DNA of 64,000 bases from NCBI GenBank assembly GCA_021298215.1, contig JAJTEE010000002.1, positions 186,001-250,000 on the forward strand, given 5' to 3'. The notes under the pieces were generated by a model. It searched no databases. It worked only from the letters and a program-made list of their open reading frames with translations, and had not been told where the DNA came from. The stretch comes from Alphaproteobacteria bacterium. GTDB lineage: Bacteria > Pseudomonadota > Alphaproteobacteria > Paracaedibacterales > CAITNM01. The translations under genes and the position numbers were made by a program. Of the stretch, positions 20,101-29,196 are shown piece after piece; position 1 is the first letter of the stretch; each line of letters starts with the position of its first letter.

Positions 20101-21293
20101 TCCATCAGTGCTTCTTCGCGATTTTGATTTTTGTCTGTTTGCAACGTATTCAGCAAATAAGCGCCGATATTGACATGATCAATATTCAAAAGATCAAAAG
20201 ATTTGGCTTTTTGCTCATTTAAGATCTCCATCATATCGGCAGATAGAATATCTCCAGCCTCGATATAAATCTCGCCTGTTTGGGTATTAATCAGGTCATT
20301 AGCTATGTAGCTTCCATACAAATGCTCTTCTTCAAAAGCAATCTTCTTAAGACCCTCAGATTCATATTTTTTAGCTAAGCGCGGAGTAATTTTTGTGCCA
20401 GCTTCTACAGCGACTTTTCCTGTATCTGCGTCTATTAGATCATGTGTTAATTTTACACCCTTCCAACGATCAGCTACATAATCCGTAACCCAAAACTTCT
20501 TATTTTTTGTGTATGTGACCTTCTGATAAAAAGTATGCAAGATTTCTTCTCGCGACATTCCCATAACATCTTTTGGATCAATACCTTTTTTGGCTTTATC
20601 AGCCTTAGAACGTACCGCTTCAGTATAATCGCTATCAAGAGCCATTAATAAGGTAGTAACAGGAAGCTTACGACGACGATCTACACGAACGCATATTTGA
20701 TCCTTAGGATCAAACTCAAAGTCTAACCATGAACCGCGGTAAGGAACGATACGACCTGCATACAATATTTTTCCTGAAGAATGCGTTTTACCTTTGTCAT
20801 GATCGAAAAATACACCTGGACTTCTGTGCATCTGAGAAACAATAACTCGCTCAATACCATTAATAATGAAAGTTCCTCGATCGGTCATTAATGGAATATC
20901 ACTGATATAAACATCTTGTTCTTTAATATCGCGAATAGAACGCGCGCCTGAGTCTGCGTCAATATCCCAAACTACAAGACGGAAAGTTACTTTTAAAGAA
21001 GCTGCATAAGTTAAGCCTCGGGTACGACATTCCTCTTCATCAAATTTTGGCTTCTCAAAATCGTAATGAAAAAATTCCAAATGTGCTTTGCCTGAGTAAT
21101 CTTTTATTGGGAAAATTGAATTAAATACTTCTAAAAGACCTGTATTGTTTCGTTTTTCATGCTTCATATTAAGCTGCAAAAAAGCTTCATAAGAATTTTT
21201 TTGCAAAGCGATTAAATTTGGTAATGGCGCAACTTCTTGAATGCGACCGAAATTCTTACGAAATCGCTTACGACCTGTAAATGAGCGAACCAT
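17121..21293 (-). CDS. rpoB: DNA-directed RNA polymerase subunit beta
   Basis: Catalytic beta subunit of RNA polymerase. Seen: the rifampicin region [24 protein letters not shown], with the usual sensitive-type residues Gln, Asp, His and Ser; [26 protein letters not shown]; and the C-terminal [23 protein letters not shown]. Its 1390 residues are normal. The ATG at 21293 has AGGAG upstream on the minus strand. A terminator-like hairpin sits between rplL and this gene, so polymerase genes are probably expressed at a lower level than ribosomal proteins by partial read-through, as known in other bacteria. Confidence 0.99.
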   Translation of the reverse strand: MVRSFTGRKRFRKNFGRIQEVAPLPNLIALQKNSYEAFLQLNMKHEKRNNTGLLEVFNSIFPIKDYSGKAHLEFFHYDFEKPKFDEEECRTRGLTYAASLKVTFRLVVWDIDADSGARSIRDIKEQDVYISDIPLMTDRGTFIINGIERVIVSQMHRSPGVFFDHDKGKTHSSGKILYAGRIVPYRGSWLDFEFDPKDQICVRVDRRRKLPVTTLLMALDSDYTEAVRSKADKAKKGIDPKDVMGMSREEILHTFYQKVTYTKNKKFWVTDYVADRWKGVKLTHDLIDADTGKVAVEAGTKITPRLAKKYESEGLKKIAFEEEHLYGSYIANDLINTQTGEIYIEAGDILSADMMEILNEQKAKSFDLLNIDHVNIGAYLLNTLQTDKNQNREEALMDIYRALRPGEPPTVEGGEALFKALFFDPERYDLSAVGRVKMNARLGLNTSDDIRVLQKADIISMVRTLLELRDGKGEIDDIDNLANRRVRSVGELLENQFRVGLVRMERSIRERMGSVDIDTVMPNDLVNAKPVAASIREFFGSSQLSQFMDQTNPLSEITHKRRLSALGPGGLSRDRASFEVRDVHPTHYGRICPIETPEGQNIGLINSLATYARVNKYGFIESPYRKINDGKVTDEVIYMNALEESPYIIGQASVDLDENGKIVEEFVTCRKSGEFGIFPRSSVDYIDVSPKQLVSVAASLIPFLENDDANRALMGSNMQRQAVPLLRAEAPLVGTGMEAIVAKDSGAVITAKRDGVVDQVDGKRIVIRVTEKDSNNKSGVDIFNLLKFQRSNMSTCINQRPLVKKGDVVKRGDIIADGPATELGELALGRNVLVSFMSWQGYNFEDSIVISERIVQDDVFTSIHIEEFEVMARDTKLGNEDITRDIPNVGEEGLRNLDEAGIVYVGAEVNPGDILVGKVTPKGEAPSTPEEKLLRAIFGEKASDVRDSSLRVPPGVAGTVVEVRIFSRRGVERDERSIALERQEIDRLAKDRDAEKAILERSFKQRLKESLIGQKFASGPKGFTKNKEITEKLLSEVSMSDWKKIVVADDVAMKDIEEMSAEFDASCARLQAIFEDRVEKLRRGDELPPGVLKSVKVFIAVKRKLQPGDKMAGRHGNKGVVSKVVPMEDMPHLEDGTPVDIILNPLGLPSRMNVGQILETHLGAAVAGMGRQINEMISKYREKELGVKDIREKLLDVYNDKHDQKDIKSLGDDEVLELAGNLCKGVPVSSPVFDGASHAEINNALAYADQQASSGQVTLYDGRTGEPFDRKVTVGYIYMLKLHHLVDDKIHARSIGPYSLVTQQPLGGKAQFGGQRFGEMEVWALEAYGAAYTLQEMLTVKSDDVVGRMKVYEAIVRGDDNMETGIPESFNVLVKELRSLGLNVAFEQFE

Positions 21294-21422
21294 GCATGAC
21301 TCCTACACGATAACTAAAGATGTTAGATTGTCCCACAAATTAGCAAAGAACTTTGAATGCACAAACGTAACATAAATAATTTTAATAAAATTTCTTTTAA
21401 TTTCTAAATTGTAACTGTAACG

Positions 21423-21468
21423 AAAAAAGGCACGCCCAGCAAGATTCTTTAATGAAAATTGCTGAGCG
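21423..21468 (-). terminator. rplL-rpoB intergenic terminator/attenuator
   Basis: On the minus strand CGCTCAGCAA (21468-21459) pairs over 10 bp with TTGCTGGGCG (21442-21433). TGCC and a six-T run follow (to 21423). Partial termination here is the classic way to reduce rpoBC relative to L7/L12; partial read-through is inferred. Confidence 0.8.
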
Positions 21469-21474
21469 TCAATA

Positions 21475-21849
21475 TTATTTTACAGAAACTTTAGCGCCAG
21501 CTTCTTCTAGCTGTTTCTTAATTTTTTCTGCTTCGTCTTTAGAAACACCTTGCTTTACTGGCTTTGGAGCCCCCTCAACTAAATCTTTAGCTTCTTTCAA
21601 GCCAAGACCGGTGATGGCACGCACTTCTTTAATTGCGTTAATTTTATTAGCACCACCATCCTCAAGAACAACATCAAATTCGCTCTTTTCTTCAGCAGCA
21701 GCACCTGCATTTGCAGCAGATGGAGCAGCAACAGCAACTGCCGCCGCAGCGCTTACTCCCCATGTTTCTTCTAATAGTTTTGAAAGCTCTGCAGCTTCTA
21801 AAACCGTTAACGCTGATAATTCATCAACTATTTTTTGTAACTTAGACAT
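21475..21849 (-). CDS. rplL: 50S ribosomal protein L7/L12
   Basis: Stalk protein of the large subunit that recruits translation GTPases; several copies bind L10. Seen: an N-terminal dimerisation helix (residues 1-33), an Ala-rich hinge (about 35-52), and the C-terminal domain with [21 protein letters not shown] and the conserved [19 protein letters not shown]. Its 124 residues match the family. It lies 31 bases after rplJ and ends just before a terminator. Confidence 0.98.
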   Translation of the reverse strand: MSKLQKIVDELSALTVLEAAELSKLLEETWGVSAAAAVAVAAPSAANAGAAAEEKSEFDVVLEDGGANKINAIKEVRAITGLGLKEAKDLVEGAPKPVKQGVSKDEAEKIKKQLEEAGAKVSVK

Positions 21850-21880
21850 TAATAATCCTCCTAAATTGTCTCGCTATTGA

Positions 21881-22384
21881 TTAACCATTTTTTGCTGTAA
21901 TAACACGCGCCACTCTAGAAGCTGGCTCTTGCAAAAGAGTCGCTAATTTCGTAGCAGGCGCATTAATGATCGCAATAAGCTTACTACGCAACTCATCAAG
22001 TGATGGCAATGTAGCTAATGCTTTTACTTCAGCTTTTTGAAGAACTTTTCCATCAAGGCATGCACCTACAACTTCAACCTTGTCGTTTTTGTTAGCAAAT
22101 TCAACAAGTGCTTTGGCTGCAGCAATAGAATCCACTGAATACGCCAACGCAGTTGGCCCAACCAGCATTTCCTTCAAACCTTCAAGTTTAGTTCCCTGAA
22201 CGGCAATCTGAGCGAGGGTATTTTTTAAAACCTTAAATTCTGCATTAGCAGCACGCATATTGCGACGCAAACCTGTCACTTCCTCAACCGTTAATCCGGA
22301 TTGACGAGCAACAACCACCAAAGATGATGATTCTAGTTTGTTGCGCATATCTGCGACCAATGCTTCCTTCTGCATACGGTCCAT
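21881..22384 (-). CDS. rplJ: 50S ribosomal protein L10
   Basis: Base of the ribosomal stalk; binds 23S rRNA and the L7/L12 dimers. Seen: the N-terminal MDRMQKEALVADM, GLTVEEVTGLRRNMR and EFKVLKNTLA in the rRNA-binding domain, LVGPTALAYS, and a C-terminal helix that holds L7/L12. 167 residues is normal. A GAAGGAGT ribosome site precedes it. The 173-base gap upstream holds an L10-leader-like RNA through which L10-L12 probably represses its own translation. Confidence 0.97.
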   Translation of the reverse strand: MDRMQKEALVADMRNKLESSSLVVVARQSGLTVEEVTGLRRNMRAANAEFKVLKNTLAQIAVQGTKLEGLKEMLVGPTALAYSVDSIAAAKALVEFANKNDKVEVVGACLDGKVLQKAEVKALATLPSLDELRSKLIAIINAPATKLATLLQEPASRVARVITAKNG

Positions 22385-22399
22385 AACTATACTCCTTCA

Positions 22400-22550
22400 C
22401 TCGTTTACTTTATGAAACAGAAAGGGAAGAGCAAAATGCGCAACCCATTCTATCTATGTAGGCAGCTAGTGCTATTAAACGGCAAAGCCGAACCTACAGT
22501 CTTGGACAGGATAGGCTCCTGTTCCTATCCTATGGGGATTACCCATAGGA
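22400..22550 (-). ncRNA. L10 leader-like autoregulatory RNA
   Basis: It lies between rplA and rplJ on the minus strand, where L10(L12)4-binding leaders occur in many bacteria. Two GC-rich hairpins (CCTATGGG/CCCATAGG, 22529-22549; AGGATAGG/CCTATCCT, 22508-22531) are followed by TGTAGG...CCTACA (about 22496 to 22458) enclosing a CGGC-TTT-GCCG stem. Feedback on rplJL is known for the family; the exact fold here is inferred. Confidence 0.65.
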
Positions 22551-22557
22551 ATACCCA

Positions 22558-23235
22558 CTATTCAACTGAGAACTGTAAACCAGGACCCATCGTTGAACTC
22601 AAACTCATTTTCTTGATATAAGATCCCTTCACGCCTGCCGGTCGTGATTTCATAATGACATCAAGCAACGCTTTAACATTTTCCTCTAGTGCAGATTCAG
22701 CAAAGCTAGCCTTTCCAACACGAGAATGAATAACGCCCGCTTTTTCAGTGCGATATTCGACCTGACCACCTTTGATTGCTGACAATGCCGCAGCAATATC
22801 CATCGTAACAGTGCCAAGCTTTGGATTTGGCATTAAACCACGAGGACCAAGAACCTTTGCGACCTTACCAACAACACCCATCATGTCTGGCGTTGCAATA
22901 CATTTATCAAAGGGTATCTCGCCCTTTAAAATTTGATCAACAAGCTCATCAGCACCAACAAGATCAGCCCCTGCTTTTTTAGCTTCTTCTGCTTTTGGAC
23001 CACGAGCAAAAACCGCCACCCTGTAAACTTTACCAGTACCATGAGGCAAATTCAAAACGCCCCTAATATTTTGTTCAGCTTTTTTTGCATCCACATTTAG
23101 ATTAATAGCAACCTCAACAGTTTCATCAAATTTTGCTGTTGCGTTCACTTTTACTTGTTTTACTGCATCTTTTAAAGAATATACCTTTTCCAGGTCAACA
23201 TTCTTGAGTGCATTTTTCATACGCTTTCCAGACAT
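22558..23235 (-). CDS. rplA: 50S ribosomal protein L1
   Basis: Forms the mobile L1 stalk of the large subunit and controls release of E-site tRNA; often represses its own operon. Seen: FDETVEVAINLNVDAKKAEQ near 38-57, the family signature GPRGLMPNPKLGTVT near 130-145, and the late GPGLQFSV end. 225 residues fits. The start codon abuts the rplK stop with no spacing, so translation is coupled. Confidence 0.98.
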   Translation of the reverse strand: MSGKRMKNALKNVDLEKVYSLKDAVKQVKVNATAKFDETVEVAINLNVDAKKAEQNIRGVLNLPHGTGKVYRVAVFARGPKAEEAKKAGADLVGADELVDQILKGEIPFDKCIATPDMMGVVGKVAKVLGPRGLMPNPKLGTVTMDIAAALSAIKGGQVEYRTEKAGVIHSRVGKASFAESALEENVKALLDVIMKSRPAGVKGSYIKKMSLSSTMGPGLQFSVE

Positions 23236-23667
23236 TTACGCCCCCACAACTTCTAGACCCATTGAACGAGCAGATCCAATAAGCATTTGACATGCTGCCT
23301 CTACATCATGCGCGTTCAAGTCTTTCATTTTTATCGCTGCTATTTCACGAATCTGAGCCATCGTTACCTTGCCGACGTTTTCACGACCTGGCGTCTTTGT
23401 TCCTTTTTGAACACCAGCCGCTTTTTTCAAGAAAAAAGTATTAGGCGGTGTCTTTGTAATAAACGTAAAAGTACGATCCGCATACACCGTTATTACAACA
23501 GGCAAGGGCGTTCCTGGCTCAACTCCTTGAGTCTGAGCATTAAATGCCTTACAAAATTCCATAATATTTAGACCGCGCTGACCTAACGCCGGACCAATTG
23601 GTGGAGATGGGTTAGCTTTTCCAGCGGGCACCTGGAGCTTAATATAGCCCTCAATTTTTTTTGCCAT
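23236..23667 (-). CDS. rplK: 50S ribosomal protein L11
   Basis: Binds the GTPase-associated region of 23S rRNA and takes part in factor binding and stringent signalling. Seen: [20 protein letters not shown] near residues 8-27, the flexible N-domain, and the C-terminal signature region [26 protein letters not shown]. 143 residues is standard. It lies 57 bases after nusG and is directly followed by rplA. Confidence 0.98.
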   Translation of the reverse strand: MAKKIEGYIKLQVPAGKANPSPPIGPALGQRGLNIMEFCKAFNAQTQGVEPGTPLPVVITVYADRTFTFITKTPPNTFFLKKAAGVQKGTKTPGRENVGKVTMAQIREIAAIKMKDLNAHDVEAACQMLIGSARSMGLEVVGA

Positions 23668-23724
23668 AAATCCTCACTATCAAATTGAGCTGTGGTACGG
23701 CCTGGCAACCTTCCACAGATTTAC

Positions 23725-24261
23725 TTATTGCTTTTCGACTTGCCCAAACTCAAGCTCTACAGGAGTTGGCCTGCCAAAAATCATAACGGAAACCTTTAGG
23801 CGTCCCTTATCTTCATCAACCTCTTCAACAAAACCACTGAAAGAAGTAAAGGGGCCATCACAAACTCTGACTTGCTCCCCTGTTTCGTATACCACATTAT
23901 GCTTAGGCTTTTCAATAGAGTCCTGAACTTGCTGCATAATTCTCTTTACTTCTTGCTCTCCAATAGGGCTTGGCTTACCTTTAGCCCCAAGAAAACTAGA
24001 TACTCTAGGAATATCTCGCACAAGGTGCCATGTATTATCATTTAGCACCATTTTCACAAGAACATAGCCTGGAAAGAAATTTTTTTCAGCATTTACTTTT
24101 TTATTGCCCTTGCGGATTTCTACAACTTCTTCAGATGGCACTAAAACTTGCTCAAACATGTCAGATAATGAATGTTTGTTTGCTTGCTCCATAATGAGTT
24201 GAGCAACCTTCTTCTCAAAGCCCGAATACACATTAACAACATACCATTTAGCAGTAGACAT
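23725..24261 (-). CDS. nusG: Transcription termination/antitermination factor NusG
   Basis: Binds RNA polymerase, Rho and ribosomal protein S10, coupling transcription to translation. Seen: N-terminal NGN domain beginning [25 protein letters not shown] near 63-72, PRVSSFLG, and the C-terminal KOW domain [20 protein letters not shown]. 178 residues is normal. It sits four bases after secE, the usual secE-nusG arrangement. Confidence 0.98.
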   Translation of the reverse strand: MSTAKWYVVNVYSGFEKKVAQLIMEQANKHSLSDMFEQVLVPSEEVVEIRKGNKKVNAEKNFFPGYVLVKMVLNDNTWHLVRDIPRVSSFLGAKGKPSPIGEQEVKRIMQQVQDSIEKPKHNVVYETGEQVRVCDGPFTSFSGFVEEVDEDKGRLKVSVMIFGRPTPVELEFGQVEKQ

Positions 24262-24265
24262 ACTT

Positions 24266-24475
24266 TTATCCGATAATTAAATGAAGCAAACGATAAATGA
24301 TCTGATCAACCACCATAAAATATGCTGCAGCGATAATAGCAAAGATGAAAACAACAATAGTTGTGACTCGCGTCTCTTTCATGCTTGGCCATGTAACCTT
24401 ACGCATCTCCTGACGAACCTGAGCAAAGAACTCCGGAACTCTTTTTGTAAAAGGCGTTTTCGTGTGATCAGACAT
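24266..24475 (-). CDS. secE: Preprotein translocase subunit SecE
   Basis: Small clamp around SecY in the inner-membrane protein channel. The 69-residue form has one transmembrane helix (about residues 38-58) preceded by the signature [17 protein letters not shown] chose ATG at 24475: AGGGA lies eight bases upstream, and longer in-frame starts would run into the tRNA-Trp gene at 24574-24650. It is co-directional with that tRNA and with nusG. Confidence 0.93.
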   Translation of the reverse strand: MSDHTKTPFTKRVPEFFAQVRQEMRKVTWPSMKETRVTTIVVFIFAIIAAAYFMVVDQIIYRLLHLIIG

Positions 24476-24573
24476 CAAGTATTTCCCTAAAAACCAAATG
24501 CATTTGTCTGCTAGCGACAGACCTATCAGCAATTTGTATAAGATTACGGAAGAAATGTCTACAAAAAAGTGCA

Positions 24574-24650
24574 TGGCAGGAGTGGAGGGTCTCGAACCCC
24601 CAACCTTCGGTTTTGGAGACCGACGCTCTAGCCAATTGAGCTACACTCCT
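24574..24650 (-). tRNA. tRNA-Trp (CCA)
   Basis: Minus-strand cloverleaf with acceptor AGGAGTG/CACTCCT, discriminator G and an encoded CCA end. The anticodon loop CTCCAAA gives anticodon CCA (24614-24616). It lies just upstream of secE, as in many bacteria, and probably shares its transcript. Confidence 0.95.
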
Positions 24651-24661
24651 ACTACTCGTCT

Positions 24662-24690
24662 TTTTTAGTGGATGCACAAAAAATTGTCCA
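24662..24690 (-). promoter_or_regulatory. Promoter of tRNA-Trp / secE
   Basis: On the minus strand TGGACA (24690-24685), a 17-base spacer, then TAAAAA (24667-24662), ends 11 bases before the tRNA. Matches to the sigma-70 consensus are moderate; spacing is ideal. Confidence 0.5.
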
Positions 24691-24700
24691 GGAAAATATC

Positions 24701-24729
24701 TTGCATTCTTTTAAATAGATGGTTATATA
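24701..24729 (+). promoter_or_regulatory. Promoter of initiator tRNA
   Basis: TTGCAT (24701-24706), 17-base spacer, TATATA (24724-24729), ending 13 bases before the tRNA. It is divergent from, and close to, the tRNA-Trp promoter. Confidence 0.65.
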
Positions 24730-24742
24730 TTAGCTACATTGT

Positions 24743-24819
<77 letters not shown>

Positions 24820-24822
24820 ATT

Positions 24823-25746
24823 TTATTCTTCCGAACAAGCTCTCCGCAATCGATCATTAATAGCCATACCAATCCCTACATCTGGGATAGGCGTCACTCC
24901 AATTGACACAAAAGGTTCCCTATCAAGCTCATGTAAATAGCGAAATAAATTTGCAGCAGCTTCATTTAAATCACTGGACATACTTAAATTTAAATCTACT
25001 CTCTCACAAACACCAAATCCTAATAATGCCATTCCCTCCTCTTTTTTAAGCACGTTCATTTTCAACAAACGTTGAGGCGCATAGTGCCGAGACATCATAC
25101 CTGGAGCTTTGATTGCTTCACCATACTTTCCATGATCCACTTCACCAAAAGGCTCAAGATCTTCTTTTGTAACAGCGCCGAGACGCAAGATTTTCATTTT
25201 ATCCTGTGTTACATCAAGTATTGTTGACTCCAAACCAACGCTGCAAGCACCACCATCGATGACTTGAATTGACTCACCCAATCCATCCAAAACGTGAGCC
25301 ACAGTTGTTGCGCTCAGTGAATTTGAACGATTCGCACTTGGAGCGGCCAAAGGAAAGGAGATTTGACTTAAAATATTTAAGGTTATCGGGTGATTTGGCC
25401 TTCTAACTGCTACAGTATCTAACCCGGCAAGCGCTAATAATGAAAGTGGGTGATTTTTCTTTAACTCCAATACAAAACTAATAGAAGTTTCTCGTCCATA
25501 CCAAAATTCTTTCATCAGCGTTTTGGTAAATTTGGAAATAACAGCCCATTTTTCAACCATTTCAATAGAATCAACGTGCATGATAAGAGGATTAAATTGA
25601 GGTCGATTTTTTAAAGAATAAACTTTTGCAATAGCCTTATCATCTGTTGCATTTGCAGCCAGTCCGTAGACGGTTTCAGTTGGAATAGCGACAATCTCGC
25701 CTTCACATAAATATTTTATAGCTGCTTCTGAAGTTATGATAGGCAT
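24823..25746 (-). CDS. L-threonylcarbamoyladenylate synthase (Sua5/YrdC/TsaC)
   Basis: Makes threonylcarbamoyl-AMP from Thr, bicarbonate and ATP, the first step of the t6A37 tRNA modification. N-terminal YrdC domain (about 10-200) with PTETVYGLAANA near 21-32, KNRPQFNPLIMH with the conserved Lys-Arg pair, and SANRSNSLSAT. A C-terminal Sua5 extension (about 210-307) starts near APGMMSRHYAPQ. At 307 residues it is the longer Sua5 form. It ends three bases from the initiator tRNA. No partner tsaD, tsaB or tsaE is in the window. Confidence 0.93.
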   Translation of the reverse strand: MPIITSEAAIKYLCEGEIVAIPTETVYGLAANATDDKAIAKVYSLKNRPQFNPLIMHVDSIEMVEKWAVISKFTKTLMKEFWYGRETSISFVLELKKNHPLSLLALAGLDTVAVRRPNHPITLNILSQISFPLAAPSANRSNSLSATTVAHVLDGLGESIQVIDGGACSVGLESTILDVTQDKMKILRLGAVTKEDLEPFGEVDHGKYGEAIKAPGMMSRHYAPQRLLKMNVLKKEEGMALLGFGVCERVDLNLSMSSDLNEAAANLFRYLHELDREPFVSIGVTPIPDVGIGMAINDRLRRACSEE

Positions 25747-25831
25747 TTGGAAATACTGCGATTTTCTTCGATAGACACTTATAGCAATGACTTATCCATT
25801 TTTCCATGAATAAATGTTCTTTTAAAAATTA

Positions 25832-25861
25832 TTGACGTTATAATCTATAGTTAGGTATTGT
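25832..25861 (+). promoter_or_regulatory. Candidate promoter of the ribH-like/nusB genes
   Basis: TTGACG (25832-25837), about 18 bases, TATTGT (25856-25861), ending 28 bases before the ATG at 25890. A TATAAT at 25839-25844 lies in the same stretch, so the exact start is uncertain. Confidence 0.35.
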
Positions 25862-25889
25862 TCATGTACTTGTTGATTCAGAGACTTTT

Positions 25890-26360
25890 ATGCACCAATC
25901 TCACGTTGTCATTTTAGAAAGCAGACGTTTTCCAGACATCACAGAACAGTGGTACAATGTAGCAGTTAATGCGCTAACTCAACAAGGTATTACCCATAGC
26001 AGAGTTACTGTTCCAAATAGCGCAGATCTTCCTATTGCTCTAAGAATTTTATTAGAAATAATACATCACTCGAATGATCCGAATGTAAGAGTGCCGGATG
26101 GATACTTAATATTAGGACTCAATTGTGACGGTGACATAGCTCAAGAAAATCACCATAGTATATGGGATGCTATTTTAAATCTCACCACCCAAGCCGGTGT
26201 ACCAGCATCAAGCGTCATTGTTTTTGAAAAAGAAGGGCAAGACCTCAATCATTCAGCAACCCGCTATATATCCAAAATACAATTATCCATACAATCGTTG
26301 GTCAATTTGATGATGCTTCGCCATCAACTTTCAGGCTCACCTCTTACAGCAGCGGCATAA
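25890..26360 (+). CDS. Divergent lumazine synthase-like (RibH-fold) protein
   Basis: Resembles 6,7-dimethyl-8-ribityllumazine synthase, the next-to-last enzyme of riboflavin synthesis, and sits just before nusB, where ribH is often found. Seen: VVILESRRF near 6-14 for the usual SRFN strand, VPNSADLP near 41-48 for VPGAFEIP, and LGLNCDGDIAQENHH near 75-89 for the GxVIRGETxH phosphate and catalytic loop. Most substrate-site residues differ, although a His pair remains. The 156-residue length and fold order are kept and the frame is open. It may be a poor enzyme, a repurposed shell protein or a decaying gene. No other rib gene is visible. Confidence 0.6.
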   Translation: MHQSHVVILESRRFPDITEQWYNVAVNALTQQGITHSRVTVPNSADLPIALRILLEIIHHSNDPNVRVPDGYLILGLNCDGDIAQENHHSIWDAILNLTTQAGVPASSVIVFEKEGQDLNHSATRYISKIQLSIQSLVNLMMLRHQLSGSPLTAAA

Positions 26361-26368
26361 ATATTAAC

Positions 26369-26821
26369 GTGTTTGAAAATACTCAAAAAATTCATGGTAG
26401 CGCACGTCATCTGGCACGTGTAGCAGCAGTACAAGCAGTTTATCAGATGGAGCAAAACCCTGAAGACAGGCAAGATGTAGTAAATCAATTTTTACATAGT
26501 CGCTTTGATACCGATGTTAAAGGAACAACAAAGCCTGATTTAGATTTTTTCAAAGAAATATCTCTGTTTTTAGCCAAGGATTTACATGCTTTTGATCAGC
26601 AAATAATGAAACAATTATCTCAACAGTGGACTATAGAACGTTTACCAAGTTTAAGCCGTTCTATTCTTCGCTGTGCTTTATATGAGCTTATTTATTCTTT
26701 AACAGTGCCAACTCCTGTTATCATTAACGAATACTTAGAAGTTGCCAAAAGCTTTCTTGAGAAAAAAGATGTAGCATTTATCCACGGCACAATCGATGCA
26801 CTTTCTAAAAAAACTAGGTAG
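26369..26821 (+). CDS. nusB: Transcription antitermination factor NusB
   Basis: All-helical RNA-binding protein that with S10 (NusE) suppresses termination in rRNA operons. Seen: ARVAAVQAVYQMEQNP near residues 15-30, the central helix with FFKEI, RLPSLSRSILRCALYELIY near 92-110, and TPVIINEYLEVAKSFLEKKD close to the end, all family landmarks. 150 residues is normal. Start is GTG at 26369, eight bases after the previous stop, with no clear ribosome site, so coupling to the RibH-like gene is likely. Confidence 0.93.
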   Translation: MFENTQKIHGSARHLARVAAVQAVYQMEQNPEDRQDVVNQFLHSRFDTDVKGTTKPDLDFFKEISLFLAKDLHAFDQQIMKQLSQQWTIERLPSLSRSILRCALYELIYSLTVPTPVIINEYLEVAKSFLEKKDVAFIHGTIDALSKKTR

Positions 26822-26894
26822 ATCAAAAATATTCTTGAGTTTCATTTTTGGATTAGGTTAAGTAAAATTATTAAATACTAAAAATGCAGATTTT

Positions 26895-27140
26895 ATGCAG
26901 GCAGTAGATAAATTAAGTTTTGAAGAAGCCTTAGGAGAGCTAGAAACCCTAGTACGCCACCTTGAGGAAGGAAAATGCCCTCTTGATGAAGCTATTAAAA
27001 CTTTTGAAAGGGGAATTAGTTTAAAGAACCACTGCAATAATCAACTCAAAAATGCACGTTTAAAAGTAGAACAGATCCTTGAAAATTCTGATAAAACAAT
27101 TTCTTTAAAACCGTTTTTGACTGAAGAAACTGCAAGTTAG
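26895..27140 (+). CDS. xseB: Exodeoxyribonuclease VII small subunit
   Basis: Small helical subunit that packs onto XseA to form the single-strand-specific nuclease. Seen: SFEEALGELETLVRHLEEGK at the N-terminus, then CPLDEAIKTFERG, the standard family signature. 81 residues is typical. xseA is not in the window. It lies 73 bases after nusB and 10 before comEC, so an operon is likely. Confidence 0.93.
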   Translation: MQAVDKLSFEEALGELETLVRHLEEGKCPLDEAIKTFERGISLKNHCNNQLKNARLKVEQILENSDKTISLKPFLTEETAS

Positions 27141-27150
27141 GCACCTCTCG

Positions 27151-29196
27151 GTGTTTAGAAATTTTCCCTCCAAACTTCTAGATGTTTATTTTTCAGAACA
27201 ATCACGTTGGATTCATTGGCTTCCAGTTGGCTTGATTCTGGGCATTTGCGCATATTTTTCGTTACATGACGAACCAAAAATATATATTTATGTCGTATTA
27301 TTATTCACCGCCGGCCTACTTATCTTACATGCAAGAAGATATCCTCAATACAAATTACTCACATATATCATCTCTGGATTTTTCATAGGTTTTCTCATTA
27401 TTGGCATTCATGTACACCTCAATACCACGCCTATGTTTAGTGATACCCAAATTAGCAAGAGTATTATTGGACATATAGAATCCATCGAAAATCACCCCTA
27501 TAAAAATGATGGCTCTTGTCGCATTATTCTTAATCACATAAAAATTGATCAAAAATACTATCCAGCAAAGCTTCGCTTAAATATTTCAAAAGATATAGCT
27601 GAAGATTTTGAAATCGACGATCATCTTGTTCTCTCCGGGAAAATTTATCCAATCCCCATGCCCAGTAGTTTATATGGATATTTTGCAAGAAGAGCTGCTT
27701 TTTTACAACGCATAGGAGGAACAATCAACATCACAAAATTAATAAATCACGAAAAATCTAAAACAAATTCTTTTAAAAAAAATCGATTTGCAATCACGCA
27801 AAAATTACTAAAAAATCTTGAAAATCCATATGGATCCATTGCGGCTGCTTTGGTAACAGGAGACCGCAGCTATATTCCTCATGAATTACGCCAATCTTTC
27901 ATTAACGCAGGACTCGCTCATGTCTTAGCGATTTCAGGGTTACATCTTAGCATCATTGCTGGTTTGATTTTCTTACTTTTCCGTCGTTGTATTTGTGTAT
28001 TGCCAATATATTCTATTTATTTTTCAGCAAAAAAAATTTCAGCTTGCTTGGCCATAATCGCCACTATGCTTTACATGACCATTGCCAATTTCGGGATTCC
28101 TGTTCAACGATCATTTATTATGATCACTCTTGCCATGCTTGCTATATGCCTCGATCGAACGGCTCTCTCTATGAGAAGCTTGGTTATTGCCGCCGTTATC
28201 ATTCTTATCATTGCGCCAGAAAGCCTACTTTCTGCTAGCTTTCAACTTTCTTTCGCGGCAGTACTAGGCTTGTTAGCTTTTTATGAATCAGCTTGGTTTA
28301 GTATCCGAGAAAGGATTTTTCAAAACTCGAGCAACTTCTTAGGCACTAAAAAATTTATATTTGCTCTTTTTGGAATATTAGCAACGACTTTGATAGCGTC
28401 ACTAATCACGACTCCCTACAGCATTGCTTTCTTTCAACAATTCACTGCTCAAGCGATTCTAGGAAATTTATTAGCAATCCCATTAATTAGCTTGGCCGTA
28501 ATGCCTTTAGGACTTTTTAGCATTCTATCTCTCACATTCTCAGAAAATAGTATTTTTTTCTGGCTCTGGAGTAAAAGCCTGCAGTTACTTTGCATAATTG
28601 CAGAAGAAATTGCATTACTTCCTGGCGCTTCAATACAAGTACAGGCTGCCCCTTCCTATTGTTTAATAATATTAAGCATCGGAATTTTGTGGATCTGTTT
28701 ATGGAAAAAATTTTGGCGTTGGTTTGGAGTAGCGCCTATCATATTGAGCATTCTTCTTTGGAGATCTTTTGAATTGCCAACAGCGTATATAAATTCAAAA
28801 AACGATATAATGGCTTATTATAGTAAAAATACGATGCACGTTTCTAATCTCACAAGGAATACCTTTACAGCCAGTGCTTGGGCCCAAGAATGGGGCCTCT
28901 CCCAAATACAAGCCTGGGAACAGCCGTATTATCTCTTAAATAAAAATATACTCCTAATCGTTTCACCCAAAGAAGGATTAGAATATCTACATGATAATTT
29001 TGACCCTATAAATATCAACACAATTATCACATTTGGTTACGAAAAAACGTTAAAAAAACAAGGCTTTAAAGTCCAAAAAATAATAGATCGGAACATTATC
29101 CAACACGAAGGAGGATTCGCAATTTATACCAATCCTTTACTCATTTATCCTTTAAAAGCTTTCTTTGGCACAAGGCCTTGGTGCATAAATTATTAA
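27151..29196 (+). CDS. comEC: ComEC/Rec2-family DNA-uptake channel protein
   Basis: Polytopic inner-membrane protein thought to pass single-stranded DNA into the cytoplasm during transformation. Seen: N-terminal soluble OB-like part after two or three helices (about 100-200), the competence core beginning ALVTGDRSYIPHELRQSF and HVLAISGLHLSIIAG, and about 10 further membrane segments to residue 550. The C-terminal 130 residues are soluble but do not show the metallo-beta-lactamase HxHxDH motif of longer ComEC proteins. The start is GTG at 27151. The stop shares TTAA with convergent fzlA. No other competence gene is nearby; the protein may instead act in another transport role. Confidence 0.85.
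   Translation: MFRNFPSKLLDVYFSEQSRWIHWLPVGLILGICAYFSLHDEPKIYIYVVLLFTAGLLILHARRYPQYKLLTYIISGFFIGFLIIGIHVHLNTTPMFSDTQISKSIIGHIESIENHPYKNDGSCRIILNHIKIDQKYYPAKLRLNISKDIAEDFEIDDHLVLSGKIYPIPMPSSLYGYFARRAAFLQRIGGTINITKLINHEKSKTNSFKKNRFAITQKLLKNLENPYGSIAAALVTGDRSYIPHELRQSFINAGLAHVLAISGLHLSIIAGLIFLLFRRCICVLPIYSIYFSAKKISACLAIIATMLYMTIANFGIPVQRSFIMITLAMLAICLDRTALSMRSLVIAAVIILIIAPESLLSASFQLSFAAVLGLLAFYESAWFSIRERIFQNSSNFLGTKKFIFALFGILATTLIASLITTPYSIAFFQQFTAQAILGNLLAIPLISLAVMPLGLFSILSLTFSENSIFFWLWSKSLQLLCIIAEEIALLPGASIQVQAAPSYCLIILSIGILWICLWKKFWRWFGVAPIILSILLWRSFELPTAYINSKNDIMAYYSKNTMHVSNLTRNTFTASAWAQEWGLSQIQAWEQPYYLLNKNILLIVSPKEGLEYLHDNFDPININTIITFGYEKTLKKQGFKVQKIIDRNIIQHEGGFAIYTNPLLIYPLKAFFGTRPWCINY

Noticed and set aside
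21452-21880. Ala/Ser-rich open frame opposite rplL
   Set aside because: Low-complexity antisense image of the Ala-rich L7/L12 hinge, not a protein.
24468-24677. Open frame running through tRNA-Trp and the long form of secE
   Set aside because: The tRNA gene explains the openness; SecE begins at 24475 with its own ribosome site.
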